Source of the DNA: Comamonadaceae bacterium
GTDB taxonomy: Bacteria; Pseudomonadota; Gammaproteobacteria; Burkholderiales; Rhodocyclaceae
Assembly (NCBI GenBank): GCA_029255645.1
Contig: JANLJE010000043.1
Span: 1 to 39,444 of the forward strand
DNA length: 39,444 bases
Direction: 5' to 3'
Shown here piece by piece: positions 1-7,702 of the stretch (position 1 is the stretch's first letter; the number at the start of each line of letters is the position of its first letter). The translations under genes and the position numbers were made by a program. Under the pieces are notes generated by a model. That model did no database searches. It had not been told where the DNA came from and worked only from the letters and a program-made list of their open reading frames with translations.

Positions 1-966
1 CTGAATGCGGCTGGGGCCAATGCCCGCCTGGGCAAGGGGGATTTCCTGGTGGCCGAGGCCGACGAGTCGGATGCCTCCTTCCTCTATCTCTCCCCGGTGG
101 TGTCGGTGGTGACCAATATCGATGCGGATCACATGGAAACCTACGGTCACGACTTCGGCCGCCTGAAGCAGGCTTTCGTGGAGTTTCTCAACCGCCTGCC
201 GTTCTACGGCGTGGCGGTGCTCTGCCAGGACGATCCCCATGTGCGCGAGATCCTGCCCCTGGTGCCAAAGCAGGTAGTGCGCTACGGCCTGACGCCGGAA
301 GCCAGCATCTACGCGGAAAACATCCGCGCCAAGGACGGTCAGATGCATTTTGATGCGGTACGGGTCAATGGCAGCACCACCCGCCTGCCCATCACCCTCA
401 ACACGCCGGGCATGCACAATGTGCTCAATGCCCTGGCCGCCATCAGTGTGGCCACCGAGGTACAGGTAGCGGACGAGGCCATCATCAAGGCCCTGGCCGA
501 GTTCAAGGGCGTCGGCCGGCGCTTCCAGCGTTACGGGGAGATTCCCCTGGCTTCCGGCGGCCGCTTCACCCTGGTCGATGACTACGGCCACCACCCGGTG
601 GAAATGGCGGCCACCCTCGCCGCCGCCCGCGGCGCCTTTCCCGGCCGCCGCCTGGTGCTGGCCTTCCAGCCCCACCGCTACAGCCGCACCCGGGATTGTT
701 TCGAGGATTTCGTCAAGGTGCTCTCCGGGGTCGATGCGCTGCTGCTCGCCGATGTGTATGCCGCCGGGGAGACGCCCATCGTCGCCGCCGACGGCCGGGC
801 CCTGGCCCGGGCGGTGCGGGTCGCAGGCAAGGTGGAACCGGTGTTCGTGGAAGACATCGATCAGATGCCGGAGCGGATCCGGGAAGTGGTCCAGGATGGC
901 GACGTGGTCTTGACCATGGGAGCCGGTTCCATAGGTGGCGTTCCTGCCAAAGTGAGTCAAGCATGA
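1..966 (+). CDS. murC: UDP-N-acetylmuramate--L-alanine ligase, 5' truncated
   Basis: MurC joins L-alanine to UDP-MurNAc in the cytoplasm, the first peptide step of peptidoglycan synthesis, using ATP. The open frame runs from base 1 with no start, so the gene begins outside the window. About 321 residues remain of a family normally about 460-490 long. The missing part should hold the UDP-binding domain and the ATP P-loop. Visible Mur-ligase signatures are EADESDASF near the start, the central-domain [20 protein letters not shown], and the C-terminal-domain DDYGHHPVE. The last base of its penultimate codon and the TGA stop (ATGA) overlap the ddl start by 4 bp, so the two are translationally coupled in the dcw operon. 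Identification is firm; only the N-terminus is unseen. Confidence 0.97.
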   Translation: MNAAGANARLGKGDFLVAEADESDASFLYLSPVVSVVTNIDADHMETYGHDFGRLKQAFVEFLNRLPFYGVAVLCQDDPHVREILPLVPKQVVRYGLTPEASIYAENIRAKDGQMHFDAVRVNGSTTRLPITLNTPGMHNVLNALAAISVATEVQVADEAIIKALAEFKGVGRRFQRYGEIPLASGGRFTLVDDYGHHPVEMAATLAAARGAFPGRRLVLAFQPHRYSRTRDCFEDFVKVLSGVDALLLADVYAAGETPIVAADGRALARAVRVAGKVEPVFVEDIDQMPERIREVVQDGDVVLTMGAGSIGGVPAKVSQA

Positions 967-1880
967 GTGCAATGCATCGCAAATTCGGCAAGGTGGCGGT
1001 GTTGATGGGCGGGACTTCCGCCGAGCGCCCCGTGTCCCTCAAAAGCGGCGCCGGGGTGCTCGCGGCGCTGCGGCGCCAGGGCGTGGATGCCCATGCCTTT
1101 GATCCCGCCGATCAACCCCTCGATGCCTTGAAGGGCTACGACCGGGCCTTCATCGCCCTGCACGGCCGCTATGGCGAAGACGGCACCATCCAGGGCGCCC
1201 TGGACCTGATGGGGATTCCCTTCACCGGGCCCGGGGTGATGGCTTCCGCCGTGGGCATGGACAAGTTCCGCACCAAGCTGATCTGGCAAGCCGTCGGGCT
1301 GCCGGTCCCCGAATACGCCATGCTGAGCGCCGACGCCAATTTCACTGAGGTGGAAGAGCAACTGGGCTTGCCCCTGTTTGTAAAGCCCGTGCGGGAAGGT
1401 TCCTCCATCGGCGTCTCCATGGTGACCCGGGAAGGCAGGCTGCGTGCCGCCTGGCAGGAGGCCGCCCGGCATGACTCGCTGGTGATTGCCGAGTCTGGCG
1501 TGATGGGCGGCGAATACACGGTGGCGATCGTCGGGGACCAGGCCCTGCCCGTCATCAAGATCGAGCCGGCGACCGGGTTTTATGACTACGACGCCAAATA
1601 TCTGCGCGATGACACCCGTTACCTTTGCCCCTGCGGCCTGCCCAAAGACAAGGAAGCCGAGGTCCAGGCCGGCGCCCTGAAGGCTTTCGAGGTGCTGGGC
1701 GGCAAGGGCTGGGGCCGGGTGGATTTCCTCATGGATCAGGAGGGGCGGCATTATTTCCTGGAGGTCAATACCTCCCCCGGCATGACCGACCATTCCCTCG
1801 TGCCCATGGCGGCAAGGGTTGCCGGAATGGATTACGACGAACTGGTATTGAAAGTGCTCACCCTCGCGGGCCGGGACTGA
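963..1880 (+). CDS. ddl: D-alanine--D-alanine ligase
   Basis: Ddl makes the D-Ala-D-Ala dipeptide that MurF adds to the peptidoglycan precursor. It is a cytoplasmic ATP-grasp enzyme. The 305-residue product has the usual length. It shows the N-terminal [17 protein letters not shown] loop, [10 protein letters not shown], the [19 protein letters not shown]-grasp segment, and the metal and substrate loop [12 protein letters not shown] near the C-terminus. The ATG at 963 overlaps the murC stop as ATGA and gives the expected N-terminus; the same frame stays open upstream of it but only as a shadow of murC. Its position between murC and ftsQ is the classic ddlB location in the division and cell-wall cluster. 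ftsQ follows after 11 bp, so they are almost certainly co-transcribed. Confidence 0.97.
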   Translation: MSAMHRKFGKVAVLMGGTSAERPVSLKSGAGVLAALRRQGVDAHAFDPADQPLDALKGYDRAFIALHGRYGEDGTIQGALDLMGIPFTGPGVMASAVGMDKFRTKLIWQAVGLPVPEYAMLSADANFTEVEEQLGLPLFVKPVREGSSIGVSMVTREGRLRAAWQEAARHDSLVIAESGVMGGEYTVAIVGDQALPVIKIEPATGFYDYDAKYLRDDTRYLCPCGLPKDKEAEVQAGALKAFEVLGGKGWGRVDFLMDQEGRHYFLEVNTSPGMTDHSLVPMAARVAGMDYDELVLKVLTLAGRD

Positions 1881-1891
1881 AGAGAACATGA

Positions 1892-2644
1892 ATGTGGCAT
1901 CGACCCCAGCTGCTCAACACCCTGGCAGACCTGCTGTTTGCCGCAGGGGCTGCCATGCTCCTGGCGGCGGCCGCCGTCTGGGTGCTGCGCATGCCCTTTG
2001 CACCGATCCGGGAGGTGGTGCTGGAAGCGCCCTTGCAGCATGTCTCCCCCCTGGAACTGGAAGAAGTGCTGCAGGCCAGGGTCCGGGGCAACTTCCTCAG
2101 CCTGTCCCTGGACGGGGTGCGGGAGTCCCTGGAGGGACTGCCCTGGGTGCGCCAGGCCCAGGTGCGCCGGGTCTGGCCCGACCGGCTGGTGGTGCGGCTG
2201 GAGGAGCATCGAGCCGTGGCCCGCTGGGGCGACGCCGGCAACGAATGGGTGAATACCTTTGGCGAAGTGTTCCTGGCAACGCCGCCCGATCAAGAGCTGA
2301 TCAGCCTGCCGCTGCTCAAGGGCCCGCCGGGTACGGCAGCGCAGTTGCTGAGGTACTACAGCGAAATCCTGGGACTGCTGCAGCCGGTGAACCTGAAGCC
2401 GGTGGCGGTGCTGCTTTCCCCGCGTCTGGCCATGAGTCTGCAGCTGGACAACGGCATGGTGCTGGCCCTGGGCCGGGAGCAGAGCCGCCTGCCCGCCCGC
2501 CATCGCCTGCAGCGCTTCATCGAAATATATCCCGTCGCCGTGGCGGGGCGGGAGCCACGGCCGGTAACTGTGGATTTGCGTTACCCCAACGGCTTCGCCT
2601 TGTACCCGGCGGGGAATCTACCGGACAACAGAGGTAAGGAATGA
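1892..2644 (+). CDS. ftsQ: cell division protein FtsQ
   Basis: FtsQ is a bitopic inner-membrane divisome protein that recruits FtsB and FtsL and regulates septal peptidoglycan synthesis. The 250-residue product has a short cytoplasmic N-terminus, one hydrophobic segment at about residues 12-32 (LLFAAGAAMLLAAAAVWVL), and then a periplasmic POTRA domain starting near IREVVLEAP. WPDRLVVRLEEHRAVARW, which follows, is the best conserved stretch of the family. The start at 1892 is the only in-frame ATG that puts the membrane segment near the N-terminus. The stop TGA at 2642-2644 overlaps the ftsA ATG, the usual ftsQ-ftsA coupling. Sequence conservation is low in this family, but order, length and topology agree. 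Confidence 0.95.
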   Translation: MWHRPQLLNTLADLLFAAGAAMLLAAAAVWVLRMPFAPIREVVLEAPLQHVSPLELEEVLQARVRGNFLSLSLDGVRESLEGLPWVRQAQVRRVWPDRLVVRLEEHRAVARWGDAGNEWVNTFGEVFLATPPDQELISLPLLKGPPGTAAQLLRYYSEILGLLQPVNLKPVAVLLSPRLAMSLQLDNGMVLALGREQSRLPARHRLQRFIEIYPVAVAGREPRPVTVDLRYPNGFALYPAGNLPDNRGKE

Positions 2645-3870
2645 GCAGAGAGAACAAGGATCTGATCGTAGGACTCGACATCGGCACGTCCAAGATCGTC
2701 GCCCTGGTCGGCGAGATCACCGCGGAAGGGCGGCTCAACGTGATCGGCATGGGCTCCCAGGATTCGCGCGGCCTGAAGAAGGGCGTGGTGGTCAATATCG
2801 AGGAAACCGTGCACACCATCAGCCGGGTGATCCAGGAGGTGGAGCTGATGGCGGACTGCAAGGTCCGGGACGTCTATACCGGCATCGCCGGCAGCCACAT
2901 CAAGAGTTTCAACTCGGACGGCATGGTGGCGATCAAGGACAAGGAGGTGACCCCGGCGGACGTGGACCGGGTGATCGAAACGGCCCGGGCCCGGCCCATT
3001 CCCGCCGATCAGGAAATCCTGCACATCCTCACCCAGGAATTCGTCATCGACGGCCAGGACGGCATCCGCGAGCCGATCGGCATGAGTGGCATGCGCCTCG
3101 AAGTGAAGGTGCATATCGTCACCGGCGCCGTTTCGGCGGCCCAGAACATCGTCAAGTGCGTGCGCCGCTGCGGCCTGGAGGTGAATGACATCGTGCTGCA
3201 GCCCCTGGCTTCCAGCTACGCGGTGCTGTCCGAGGACGAGAAGGACCTGGGGGTGTGCCTGATCGACATCGGCGGCGGCACCACCGACATCGCGGTGTGG
3301 ACCCAGGGAGCGATCCGCCATACCTCGGTGATTCCCATTGCCGGTGACCAGATCACCAACGACATCGCCATGGCGCTGCGTACCCCGACCCGGGACGCCG
3401 AGGACATCAAGTGCAAGAACGGCTGTGCCCTGTCCCAGCTCGCCGATCCGGAAGACATCCTGGAAGTGGCGGGGGTCGATGAGCGGCCGAGCCGCAAGCT
3501 CTCGCGCCGGGCCCTGGCCGATGTGATCCAGCCCCGGGTCGAGGAGCTCTTCGAGCTGATCCAGCACGAGCTACGCCGGGCCGGGTTCGAGGATGTGCTG
3601 TCGTCTGGCATCGTCATCACCGGTGGCGCAGCGGTGATGCCCGGCATGATCGAACTGGGCGAGGAAATCTTTCACATGCCCGTGCGCCAGGGCACTCCCA
3701 AGTATCAGGGCAGCCTGGCGGATGTGGTGATGAATCCCCGGTTTTCGACGGCCTATGGTTTGCTGCTGGAGGCTCAGACCCAGCGCCGCCGGGGCCAGAA
3801 GGTGGAGGAGAAGCGTTCGGTCAAGAACGTCTTTTCCAGCATGAAGTCGTGGTTCGAGAAAAATTTCTGA
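2641..3870 (+). CDS. ftsA: cell division protein FtsA
   Basis: FtsA is the actin-like ATPase that tethers FtsZ filaments to the membrane and recruits later division proteins. The 409-residue product contains GLDIGTSKI (residues 11-19, phosphate 1 loop), CLIDIGGGTTDIA near residue 207 (phosphate 2 loop) and GIVITGGAAVMPGM near residue 323 (adenosine loop). It ends in VKNVFSSMKSWFEKNF, which fits the amphipathic membrane-targeting helix of the family. The ATG overlaps the ftsQ stop. A 37-bp AT-rich gap separates it from ftsZ and contains a purine-rich ribosome site just before ftsZ. Confidence 0.98.
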   Translation: MSRENKDLIVGLDIGTSKIVALVGEITAEGRLNVIGMGSQDSRGLKKGVVVNIEETVHTISRVIQEVELMADCKVRDVYTGIAGSHIKSFNSDGMVAIKDKEVTPADVDRVIETARARPIPADQEILHILTQEFVIDGQDGIREPIGMSGMRLEVKVHIVTGAVSAAQNIVKCVRRCGLEVNDIVLQPLASSYAVLSEDEKDLGVCLIDIGGGTTDIAVWTQGAIRHTSVIPIAGDQITNDIAMALRTPTRDAEDIKCKNGCALSQLADPEDILEVAGVDERPSRKLSRRALADVIQPRVEELFELIQHELRRAGFEDVLSSGIVITGGAAVMPGMIELGEEIFHMPVRQGTPKYQGSLADVVMNPRFSTAYGLLLEAQTQRRRGQKVEEKRSVKNVFSSMKSWFEKNF

Positions 3871-3907
3871 TTTTCGGTTTATAACTTTTATTGCAGCGGA
3901 GGCGCGT

Positions 3908-5056
3908 ATGTTTGAAATCATCGAGAAAGACGAGCTCGATACCATCATCAAGGTGGTGGGCATCGGGGGGGCGGGCGGCAATGCCGTCGAACACATGATC
4001 CGGGAAGGGGTGCAGGGGGTGGAGTTCATCGCCGCCAACACCGATTCCCAGGCCCTCAGCCGCAGCCAGGCCGCCATCAAGCTGGCGCTGGGCAAGCTGG
4101 GCGCGGGCGGCAAGCCCGAAGCCGGCAAAAGCGCGGCGGAGATCCACAAGGATGCCATCCGGGCCCAGCTCGAAGGCGCCCACATGGTCTTCATCACCGC
4201 CGGCATGGGCGGTGGCACCGGCACCGGCGCCGCTCCCGTGGTGGCCGAGATTGCCCGGGAAATGGGCGTCCTCACCGTGGGCGTGGTGTCCAAGCCGTTC
4301 TCCTTCGAGGGCGGCAAGCGCATGAAGAATGCAGAAGCCGGGATCACGGAATTCTCCAAGCACGTCGATTCCCTGATCGTCATCCTGAACGACAAACTGA
4401 TGGAAGTGATGGGCGACGACGCCGGCGTCGATGACTGCTTCAAGGCGGCCGACGACGTGCTCAAGAACGCCGTGGGCGGCATCGCCGAAATCATCACCAA
4501 CCACGGTCTGGTCAACGTCGACTTTGAAGACGTGCGCACCGTGATGGGCGAAACCGGCCGAGCCATGATGGGTTCCGCCGTGGCCGCCGGTCAGGACCGG
4601 GCCCGCATCGCCGCTGAACAGGCCGTGGCTTCGCCACTCCTGGAAGGCATCAACCTGTCCGGCGCCCGGGGGGTGCTGGTGAACATCACGGCAGCCCGTT
4701 CCGGCCTGAAGATGAAGGAAGTCAACGAAGTGATGGCGACCGTGCGGGCCTTTGCCGCTGAAGACGCACACGTCATTTTTGGCGCGGTCTACGACGAGCA
4801 CATGGCGGAAAACCTGCGCGTCACCGTCGTGGCCACCGGTCTGGGGCAGCTTGCCAAGCAGCAGGCTTTCACCGTCATCTCCACCCCGCTGCAGGCAACC
4901 GGGACCGATGGCATGGGCTCGGCGATCGACTACAACGAAATGGCCAACATCCCGGCGGTGGTGCGCAATCGTCGCAATGTGACGGCCGAAGCCCTGGAAA
5001 ACAGCGGCGTGGACCGCTACGACATTCCGGCCTTCCTGCGCAAACAAGCCGACTGA
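3908..5056 (+). CDS. ftsZ: cell division protein FtsZ
   Basis: FtsZ is the tubulin-like GTPase that forms the Z ring at midcell. The 382-residue product carries [16 protein letters not shown] near residue 17, the tubulin signature [16 protein letters not shown] at about residues 101-116, and the catalytic T7 loop [11 protein letters not shown]. After a short variable linker it ends with the conserved C-terminal peptide [12 protein letters not shown], the docking site for FtsA and other partners. The sequence GGAGGCGCGT just before the ATG supplies the ribosome site. It is the last division gene here; lpxC follows 77 bp later behind its own promoter-like hairpin. Confidence 0.99.
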   Translation: MFEIIEKDELDTIIKVVGIGGAGGNAVEHMIREGVQGVEFIAANTDSQALSRSQAAIKLALGKLGAGGKPEAGKSAAEIHKDAIRAQLEGAHMVFITAGMGGGTGTGAAPVVAEIAREMGVLTVGVVSKPFSFEGGKRMKNAEAGITEFSKHVDSLIVILNDKLMEVMGDDAGVDDCFKAADDVLKNAVGGIAEIITNHGLVNVDFEDVRTVMGETGRAMMGSAVAAGQDRARIAAEQAVASPLLEGINLSGARGVLVNITAARSGLKMKEVNEVMATVRAFAAEDAHVIFGAVYDEHMAENLRVTVVATGLGQLAKQQAFTVISTPLQATGTDGMGSAIDYNEMANIPAVVRNRRNVTAEALENSGVDRYDIPAFLRKQAD

Positions 5057-5082
5057 GCGCCGGTCACACTTCGCCTCTGCCC

Positions 5083-5119
5083 GGGGGAGCGCGCCTTCAT
5101 GATAGAATGCGCCTCCCCC
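5083..5119 (+). promoter_or_regulatory. extended -10 promoter inside a GC-rich hairpin upstream of lpxC
   Basis: GGGGGAG (5083-5089) pairs with CTCCCCC (5113-5119), and GCGC (5091-5094) with GCGC (5109-5112) after one bulged C, giving an 11-bp stem. The loop holds an extended -10 promoter, TGATAGAAT (5100-5108; -10 hexamer TAGAAT at 5103-5108). No good -35 is visible, as expected for an extended -10. No T-run follows, so this does not look like an ordinary terminator of ftsZ. Seen directly: the stem and the hexamer. Inferred: promoter activity for lpxC. Confidence 0.55.
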
Positions 5120-5133
5120 GCCCCCTATCGAAC

Positions 5134-6060
5134 ATGCTCAAGCAGAGAACCCTGAAATCCCTGATTCGCGCTTCTGGTGTCGGCCTCCATGGCGGCGTCA
5201 AGGTGAACATGGCCCTGCGCCCGGCTGCTCCGGATACCGGCATCGTGTTCCGGCGCGTCGATCTGGCCGAGCCCGTGGATATTCCCGCCTCCGCCCTGCT
5301 GGTGGGCGATACCCGCATGTGCTCCTGCCTCGAACAGGAGGGCCCGGAGGGCAAGGTCAAGGTCGGCACCATCGAACACCTGATGTCGGCTCTGGCCGGC
5401 CTGGGCATCGACAATGCCTATATTGATCTCGATGCGCCGGAAGTGCCCATCCTGGACGGTTCCGCGGCCCCGTTCGTGTTCCTGATCCAGTCTGCCGGCA
5501 TCGAAGTGCAGGCCGCGCCCAAGCGCTTCATCCGGGTCAAGCGCACGGTCGAGGTCAGCGACGGCGATAAATGGGCCCGTTTCGACCCTTATGACGGTTA
5601 CCGCCTCGATTTTTCCATCGTCTTCAATCATCCCGCCATCGACAAATCCGCCCAGCGCGCCGTGATCGACTTTGCCGATAATTCCTATACCCGCGAGGTC
5701 GCTCGGGCCCGCACCTTTGGTTTCATGCAGGAAGTGGAGTGGCTGCGGGAAAACGGTCTGGCCCTGGGCGGCGGCCTGGAGAACGCCATCGTCCTCGATG
5801 AGTTCCGGGTCCTGAACGGGGATGGTCTGCGTTATGGCGATGAGTTCGTCAAACACAAGATTCTCGATGCGATAGGCGACCTGTACCTGATCGGTCATCC
5901 GCTCCTGGCCGCATTCACGGCCCATAAATCCGGCCACGGCCTCAACAACGCCCTGGCCCGGGCCCTGCTGGCCCAGCAGGAAGCCTGGGAATTCGTGACG
6001 TTCAGCGCCAGCGACGTGGTTTCCGAACGCATCCAGCGCTGGCTGGCCCAGACTGCCTGA
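5134..6060 (+). CDS. lpxC: UDP-3-O-acyl-N-acetylglucosamine deacetylase
   Basis: LpxC is the zinc deacetylase that commits UDP-acyl-GlcNAc to lipid A synthesis. The 308-residue product shows [16 protein letters not shown] at the N-terminus, the zinc-ligand segment [27 protein letters not shown], and the second ligand set [19 protein letters not shown], followed by [10 protein letters not shown] chose the ATG at 5134, whose product starts [10 protein letters not shown]. The in-frame ATG at 5107 lies inside the promoter hairpin and adds nine residues not typical of the family. Sitting directly after ftsZ is the standard place for lpxC in proteobacteria. Confidence 0.98.
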   Translation: MLKQRTLKSLIRASGVGLHGGVKVNMALRPAAPDTGIVFRRVDLAEPVDIPASALLVGDTRMCSCLEQEGPEGKVKVGTIEHLMSALAGLGIDNAYIDLDAPEVPILDGSAAPFVFLIQSAGIEVQAAPKRFIRVKRTVEVSDGDKWARFDPYDGYRLDFSIVFNHPAIDKSAQRAVIDFADNSYTREVARARTFGFMQEVEWLRENGLALGGGLENAIVLDEFRVLNGDGLRYGDEFVKHKILDAIGDLYLIGHPLLAAFTAHKSGHGLNNALARALLAQQEAWEFVTFSASDVVSERIQRWLAQTA

Positions 6061-6074
6061 GCGGCACAAATTCC

Positions 6075-6260
6075 ATGTACGTCCTCAGAATCCTCGGCGT
6101 ACTCCTGATCATCAGCGTCGGTTTCTGTTTCCTGATCCATGCATTGACCGGGCAGCGCCGCTATCTTGATGTTGCCGCTCGCCTGCTCAAATACAGCCTG
6201 ATTTTTGCCCTGATTCTGTTTGCCCTGCTGTTCCTGGAGCGGGCGCTGCTGATTGCCTGA
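6075..6260 (+). CDS. small two-helix membrane protein of unknown function
   Basis: This encodes 61 residues, nearly all hydrophobic. A first membrane segment spans about residues 4-23 (LRILGVLLIISVGFCFLIHA), then a basic loop GQRRY, and a second segment spans about 40-57 (YSLIFALILFALLFLE). Both ends should face the same side of the membrane. It starts 14 bp after the lpxC stop and is probably on the same transcript. The last 74 bp overlap the 3' end of dciA on the other strand. I cannot name a function. Similar short membrane proteins at this lpxC-secA location seem familiar from related betaproteobacteria, but that is from memory. The clear two-helix design argues against a chance frame. 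Confidence 0.7.
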   Translation: MYVLRILGVLLIISVGFCFLIHALTGQRRYLDVAARLLKYSLIFALILFALLFLERALLIA

Positions 6261-6684
6261 TGGCGGCCCGATCCAGCAGATGGCGTAGGGCCTGAGCCAG
6301 GGGCGATTCCTTGGGCATGCTGTCGGCGCAGGCAGAAAGCACGCGAACGCTCTCGCATGACATGGGTTTGACGCTGGAAGTGGTTGATTGAGCAAGATTT
6401 TGAATGGGTTGAACTTTCACTTCTATCTGGTTACACTCCAGACCGGTTTTCACAAAACTGTCCCGCAGGCGCAGGCTGATCTGTTTGAGTTTGGCGGCAA
6501 CCGCGCCATTGGCGGCGTGAATGACGATCGTCCCCGATCGGTAATTGACCACCCGGGCATGCTCAGCCAGACCCGCCGGGACAGAGGCCGCAAAGCGCTG
6601 CTCCAGCCGCATGAGCAAGCGGGCGTGGGCCAGGACCCGGGCGGTCTGGTCCGAACGTTCGAGCAGTGTTTCGGGGGTAAGCAT
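6187..6684 (-). CDS. dciA: DUF721/DciA family protein
   Basis: DciA-type proteins (DUF721) are the ancestral bacterial loaders of the replicative helicase DnaB. The 165-residue product has the core fold around residues 8-95: LLERSDQTARVLAHARLL, a middle basic strand region VVNYRSGTIVIHAANGAV, and AKLKQISLRLRD, followed by a Ser/Ala-rich tail likely to be disordered. The ATG at 6682-6684 gives MLTPETLLERS; the same frame is open further upstream but that part is antisense to the peptidase. Its start lies only 13 bp from the GTG start of the divergent peptidase. Its 3' end overlaps the small membrane gene by 74 bp. The location next to secA is where DUF721 genes are often found in this group. 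Family assignment is good; the helicase-loading role is by family. Confidence 0.82.
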   Translation of the reverse strand: MLTPETLLERSDQTARVLAHARLLMRLEQRFAASVPAGLAEHARVVNYRSGTIVIHAANGAVAAKLKQISLRLRDSFVKTGLECNQIEVKVQPIQNLAQSTTSSVKPMSCESVRVLSACADSMPKESPLAQALRHLLDRAAIRQSAAPAPGTAGQTESGQKSGCI

Positions 6685-6697
6685 AGGAGGGTAGCCC

Positions 6698-7615
6698 GTG
6701 CAGATTATTCTGGTGTCCAGCCATTTCACGACGGCGAAGACGATCACCATCAGGATCCAGCATATTGTCGCAGTCTTTGTGATCTTTTTGGCCGCGGTGT
6801 GCTTCGGGTCGGCCATTCTTTCCTGGCTGACGATCCAGTTGCGCCTGCCGCTGGTACAGGAACTGGTGCTGTCCATGCAACGACAAGAAGCGCATCAGGC
6901 CGAGCGCTTCGTCAAGGACAACCTGCAGGTCATGGCGACCCGGCTGGGGGAAATGCAGGCCCGGATGGTGCAACTAGATGGGCTGGGCCGACGTCTTGCG
7001 GAAAAAGCCGGGACGGGGGGGCCACTCAGGAGAGGCACCGCCGCGCCGGACGAGCCTCAGGGCGGGCCGTTCATCCCGGCGCCGCTGAGCGAAGCGGCCT
7101 TGAGTCAGGAGATCGACCGTCTGGCTCAGGACATCGAGGCAAAGTCGAAGAGTCTTGCCGCCGTCGAGAACAGCCTGAGGGAAAACATGGTGCGCCGCGA
7201 GTTTCTGCCCACCACCCTGCCCGTGCTCGGTGGTGCCCGGCTCGGCTCGCCCTTCGGCCTCCGGCTGGATCCTTTCGGTCGCGGCCGCGCCATTCATGAA
7301 GGACTGGATTTCGTGGCGCCCCCTGGAACTCCGGTCGTGGCCGCAGCCGGGGGCGTGGTGGTGAATGCGGCCTATCACCCCGAGTTTGGCAATCTGGTGG
7401 AAATCAATCATGGCGGCGAACTGATGACCCGCTACGCCCACCTGGCGTCCATGGCGGTGGAGGTGGGGAGCGTCGTCCGCCGGGGTCAGAGGCTAGGGGC
7501 ACTGGGCAGTACGGGGCGCTCCACGGGGCCGCACCTGCATTTTGAAGTCAAGGAAAACGGGCATCCCATTGATCCTGCTGTTTTCCTGGAGCGGCGACTG
7601 GCACGTAACGGCTGA
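6698..7615 (+). CDS. membrane-anchored M23 (LytM) peptidase
   Basis: This is a probable peptidoglycan endopeptidase, or an activator of amidases, anchored in the inner membrane. The 305-residue product has a short cytoplasmic N-terminus and a membrane segment at about residues 22-44. Helical stretches likely to form coiled coils follow at about 55-100 and 130-165, then the LytM domain at about 180-300. The zinc motifs are complete: H200 and D204 in HEGLD, H248 in YAHL, and H279 and H281 in GPHLHFE, so it could be catalytically active. The start is GTG at 6698, preceded by a strong AGGAGG at 6685-6690. M23 genes placed before secA are common in betaproteobacteria. Confidence 0.93.
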   Translation: MQIILVSSHFTTAKTITIRIQHIVAVFVIFLAAVCFGSAILSWLTIQLRLPLVQELVLSMQRQEAHQAERFVKDNLQVMATRLGEMQARMVQLDGLGRRLAEKAGTGGPLRRGTAAPDEPQGGPFIPAPLSEAALSQEIDRLAQDIEAKSKSLAAVENSLRENMVRREFLPTTLPVLGGARLGSPFGLRLDPFGRGRAIHEGLDFVAPPGTPVVAAAGGVVVNAAYHPEFGNLVEINHGGELMTRYAHLASMAVEVGSVVRRGQRLGALGSTGRSTGPHLHFEVKENGHPIDPAVFLERRLARNG

Positions 7616-7654
7616 ATCATGCCGCCGCCGGCAAAAGGTGGCGGCTGTCCGTCA

Positions 7655-7663
7655 TGCTAGAAT
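7655..7663 (+). promoter_or_regulatory. extended -10 promoter for secA
   Basis: TGCTAGAAT has the -10 hexamer TAGAAT at 7658-7663 with an upstream TG. No recognisable -35 lies 17 bp upstream. The secA ATG is 39 bp downstream. The same nonamer occurs before amgK, and close variants occur before lpxC and hemA. Confidence 0.6.
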
Positions 7664-7702
7664 CGGCACTTTGCTGCCCTAGGGCGCTCCGAGCGTGAAG
7701 CG

